From an uncultured Bacilli bacterium (GTDB lineage Bacteria; Bacillota_I; Bacilli_A; RFN20; CAG-631): a stretch of DNA of 64,000 nucleotides. Of this stretch, positions 61,538 through 64,000 are shown in pieces. A program made the translations under genes and the position numbers. The notes under the pieces are model-generated. The model was not told where the DNA came from. It did no database searches and was given only the letters and a program-made list of their open reading frames with translations. The stretch is taken from NCBI GenBank assembly GCA_934201705.1, contig CAKPXF010000007.1, forward strand, positions 26,479 to 90,478, given 5' to 3'. Every line of letters begins with the position of its first letter. Positions within the stretch are counted from its first letter, which is position 1.

Positions 61538-63344
61538 AGCTTTATTTAAGCAATCATGCAAAGCAAATGGTACAATGTGGAGCATTATTACAGCAGCAGT
61601 TTGCTTTATGCTAGCATGCGTTATGTTAATTTCAGGAAATGGAAATATTGGTGCCGTAAAGGATTCTATTCAAGATACAATTATTGAAAAGGAAATCAAT
61701 TCACAGCTTGAAAAAAGAGCAATTAATTATTATGTAAATACAAAAGATGGCTTAGAAAAATTAGATGAATTCTTTGTTAAAAATGCCACAGAGACATTAT
61801 CATATACTGTATGGTATTCATCTATGCCACTTGAAAGTAATTTTGAAAATAAAGAGCAATATAATTTAGCTTTAAAAGCATGGAATGATGCTAAACCAAA
61901 TGGTAGTACTTCGTCATTAAAGCAATATGAAGAAAGCGTTAATAAATGGCAAAATGAAATGCCTTCATCTAGAGATTATAATTCAACAGAAGAATATATG
62001 CTAGCTTTAAGTAAATGGAAGGAAAATACTCCTGTAAGTCAAGAAAATGCTGTAAAAACAGCTTATACTAATGCCATTTTAAATGATTTAACTAATTATA
62101 TTTATGATAGAGCCTTAAGCATTGATGAAAGCTATACAAAGGATTCAATTGAAGCTCAAGAAATGCTAGGGACTGTTATGTTTAGTGTTAATCCAACAAA
62201 TCTATTTGATAATATTTATACTAAGCATAATGAAGTAATTGTTAGTGATTATGATATTTTATCATTAGTTAGCCATATTGCTAGTAGTGATATAAATACT
62301 TATTTAAAGAGTGAAGAAAGAATAGAATATATAAATGATAGAGCCTCATATACTTCAGCTATTTTCTTAGCTAATAATATGACTGATGAAAGTAATGTTA
62401 CTAAATTACTTGAGCAATTAAAATCATTTGGTGTTGATAAAGAAAAATATGATACATTTAATTATACCTATGATTCTATTAAGCATATGGCTAAAACGGC
62501 AACTATTACATATTGTGGAAGAGTTGAATATGAATTATCTTTATTAAAGAAAAATTATGAAGATGGAAAATTTGAAAATGAAGAAAAATATCAAGAAGCT
62601 ATTATAAATAAGCAAGAAGAAATTAAAAATGAGATTTCAAGTAGCTTACTTGCATCTTTACCTAAGGGTGTATCTGATGCTTTAGAGGAAGTTGGAAAAG
62701 CTGATTTATATACATTAATTGTTGGTTCAATATTCTATAAGCTTGCTGGATTATTATTACCTATTATTTATATGATAATGGCTTCAAACAACTTAATTTC
62801 TAATCAGGTTGATAGTGGTTCAATGGCTTATGTATTATCAACATCAACAAAAAGAAAAACAGTTGTATTCACACAAGCTGTTTATCTAATTGGGTCATTA
62901 TTATTAATGTTTGCTTTAACTTCAATTACTGGTTGTGTTTGTTTAGCAATTGTTAAAGAAGATGTTCCACTTACATATGGTAAGCTATTATTATTAAATG
63001 TTGGGGCATTCTTAGTATTATTTGCTTTATCAGGTTTATGCTTCTTTACATCTTGTTTCTTTGATAGATCAAAACGTTCAATGGCAATTGGAGGAGGATT
63101 AAGTATCTTTGCATTAGTTGCTGCAATGCTAGGTTTATTTGGAAGCAAAGTAATTCCATCAGTTGTACGTCTTGATGCTTTAAATAACTTTAACTATGTA
63201 ACTATTATTTCATTATTTGATGTTATTTCAATAATGAATAATACTTCAGCATTTATCTATAAGTTTTTAATTTTATTAGCTTTAGGCTTAACAGGATATG
63301 TTTTTGGATTAGTTAAGTTTACTAAAAAGGATTTACCATTATAG
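61527..63344 (+). CDS. ABC exporter permease with large extracellular domain
   Basis: 605 residues. One N-terminal membrane helix (WSIITAAVCFMLACVMLISG), then about 370 residues outside, and five or more helices near the C-terminus (IYMIMASNNLISNQVDSGSM, LLLMFALTSITGCVCLAI). ABC-2 type organisation. Partner of the two ATPases under TetR control. Likely exports a hydrophobic or peptide antibiotic; substrate unknown. Confidence 0.88.
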   Translation: MFSKALFKQSCKANGTMWSIITAAVCFMLACVMLISGNGNIGAVKDSIQDTIIEKEINSQLEKRAINYYVNTKDGLEKLDEFFVKNATETLSYTVWYSSMPLESNFENKEQYNLALKAWNDAKPNGSTSSLKQYEESVNKWQNEMPSSRDYNSTEEYMLALSKWKENTPVSQENAVKTAYTNAILNDLTNYIYDRALSIDESYTKDSIEAQEMLGTVMFSVNPTNLFDNIYTKHNEVIVSDYDILSLVSHIASSDINTYLKSEERIEYINDRASYTSAIFLANNMTDESNVTKLLEQLKSFGVDKEKYDTFNYTYDSIKHMAKTATITYCGRVEYELSLLKKNYEDGKFENEEKYQEAIINKQEEIKNEISSSLLASLPKGVSDALEEVGKADLYTLIVGSIFYKLAGLLLPIIYMIMASNNLISNQVDSGSMAYVLSTSTKRKTVVFTQAVYLIGSLLLMFALTSITGCVCLAIVKEDVPLTYGKLLLLNVGAFLVLFALSGLCFFTSCFFDRSKRSMAIGGGLSIFALVAAMLGLFGSKVIPSVVRLDALNNFNYVTIISLFDVISIMNNTSAFIYKFLILLALGLTGYVFGLVKFTKKDLPL

Positions 63345-63360
63345 AAAGAAGGCAATCATT

Positions 63361-63816
63361 ATGCTTGAATTCAAGCAATTATTTAAAGAATATGAAGAAC
63401 TTAGTGTTTTACAAAGAAGTAGTATCTTAACCTATAAATCTGTTGATATTTTAGCTAAGCTAAAAAAGCTAGATATTGAAGGAATTGATCCAGTTAATAC
63501 GCTAGCAAGCTTTATAATTGGAGCAGTTGTTGCTGATAATAGAGTAAATGAACAAGAATATTTACTTATTTATCCATCCCTTGTAAAAACATTTGGTGAT
63601 AACTTTGATTTTGATAGTATTAAGGAATCATTTAAAAGAGATTACAAAGGAAATAGCATGATAAAAAAGTATAGTAAGGAATTAATTGAAATATTAAGTG
63701 ATGTTGATGAAAGCTTACAGCTTGATGTTATTATACTATGCTTATGTGTTGTTTCTCTTGATGGAAAAATATCTTTAAAAGAAAGACGTTATATAAAGAG
63801 GCTTTGTAAAATCTAA
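63361..63816 (+). CDS. TerB-like protein
   Basis: 151 residues, directly after the permease with AGAAAGAAGGC ribosome site. Helical layout and Asp/Glu pattern (SFIIGAVVADNRVNEQEYLL, LSDVDESLQLDVIILCLCVV, SLDGKISLKERRYIKRL) match tellurite-resistance TerB/DjlA-type domains. Possibly in the same operon. Cytoplasmic; molecular function unknown. Confidence 0.65.
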   Translation: MLEFKQLFKEYEELSVLQRSSILTYKSVDILAKLKKLDIEGIDPVNTLASFIIGAVVADNRVNEQEYLLIYPSLVKTFGDNFDFDSIKESFKRDYKGNSMIKKYSKELIEILSDVDESLQLDVIILCLCVVSLDGKISLKERRYIKRLCKI

Positions 63817-63840
63817 GAACAAAAGTGATTTTTAATCACT

Positions 63841-63864
63841 CAATGGGATGAAAATCCCATTTTT
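63841..63864 (+). terminator. Terminator of the exporter operon
   Basis: AATGGGAT and ATCCCATT pair around GAAA, followed by TTTT. A textbook tetraloop terminator. Confidence 0.85.
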
Positions 63865-63907
63865 TAATGATGTACAGTTATAGTTATTACTTGTTTAAGG
63901 TAAATAA

Positions 63908-64000
63908 CTATAATCTTACCTGTACTCGATATGGTATTGTTAGACCGCTATCCCTCAAATTTGATATTATCTCATCATTAGGTTTACTTTTTCTTAGTAT
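63908..64000 (-). CDS. 3' end of an unidentified gene, cut by the window edge
   Basis: On the minus strand the frame from the window end reads ILRKSKPNDEIISNLRDSGL, then TIPYRVQVRL and TAG at 63908. It could be the C-terminus of a transposase or of another enzyme, and I cannot say which. No ORF start is in the window. Confidence 0.4.
   Translation of the reverse strand: MLRKSKPNDEIISNLRDSGLTIPYRVQVRL

Noticed and set aside
1..64000. CRISPR arrays and tRNA or rRNA genes
   Set aside because: No regularly spaced repeats with spacers, no T-loop-like GGTTCGAATC sequences and no rRNA segments were seen by eye. A tRNAscan or rfam search would be decisive.
63908..64000. Naming the edge gene a transposase
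   Set aside because: Only 30 residues are visible and no motif is decisive.

Overview
The window is AT-rich DNA (roughly 30% G+C by eye). It uses ordinary stop codons, including TGA, and Shine-Dalgarno-led genes, as in a low-G+C Bacillota. The gene content (PepSY/ECF operon, KtrAB, DUF4091 protein, DUF234-type AAA ATPases, cysK-cysE fusion, paired COG0523 GTPases) fits an uncultured or gut-associated member of the Erysipelotrichales / RF39 / Acholeplasma-like Bacilli. This placement is inference; no rRNA or tRNA gene is visible to anchor it.

Region 1 (1-17.4 kb) is an accessory island built of conflict-type modules. (a) A five-gene run holds a HEPN-like protein whose frame is broken by a perfect 23-bp tandem duplication, a coiled-coil protein, a ClpB-like AAA+ ATPase, a stand-alone radical-SAM activase-like protein and an unknown protein. 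(b) Next come a small protein and two tandem paralogous HTH proteins. (c) A decayed serine recombinase follows. (d) Then an AlbA_2/HATPase regulator. (e) Then a large HTH-HEPN protein with a partner gene. (f) Last is a Fic-fold protein with its own inverted-repeat operator, followed by a second, truncated Fic fragment. Three copies of a roughly 120-bp intergenic repeat (TGTCAC iterations, then a GGTGCA pair) sit at the 3' ends of modules. Two of them run into rho-independent terminators. Two copies of a recombinase-operon leader lie at module junctions.

Region 2 (17.8-31 kb) holds an unknown helical-repeat protein, an ECF sigma/anti-sigma/PepSY lipoprotein operon on the minus strand with a matching ECF-type promoter, an iron-sulfur flavoprotein, and a defence-like block: AIPR, a NERD nuclease, and a PLD-DEAD helicase-DUF3427 protein with a NUDIX hydrolase. 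A remnant, a lipoprotein gene and a duplicated 98-bp NUDIX tail follow. An HTH protein with a beta-repeat tail closes the region.

Region 3 (31-64 kb) looks like chromosome backbone. It contains a Gfo/Idh/MocA oxidoreductase, KtrB/KtrA potassium uptake, a very large secreted protein combining a papain-like domain, an M6-like metalloprotease domain and seven Cys-pair repeats, and two DUF234-type ATPases. It also has a CsoR-CopA copper operon with an in-frame CopZ-like tail and internal start, a cre-preceded ABC transporter with an unusual ATPase insertion, a DUF4091 protein, a PlsC-type acyltransferase and a cysK-cysE fusion. An HTH membrane regulator, a second MocA protein, two COG0523 GTPases, a TetR-regulated two-ATPase ABC exporter, a TerB-like protein and the 3' end of an unidentified gene complete the window.

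The best candidates for something undescribed are the HEPN / AAA+ / radical-SAM operon at the left edge and the repeat-punctuated module island around it.
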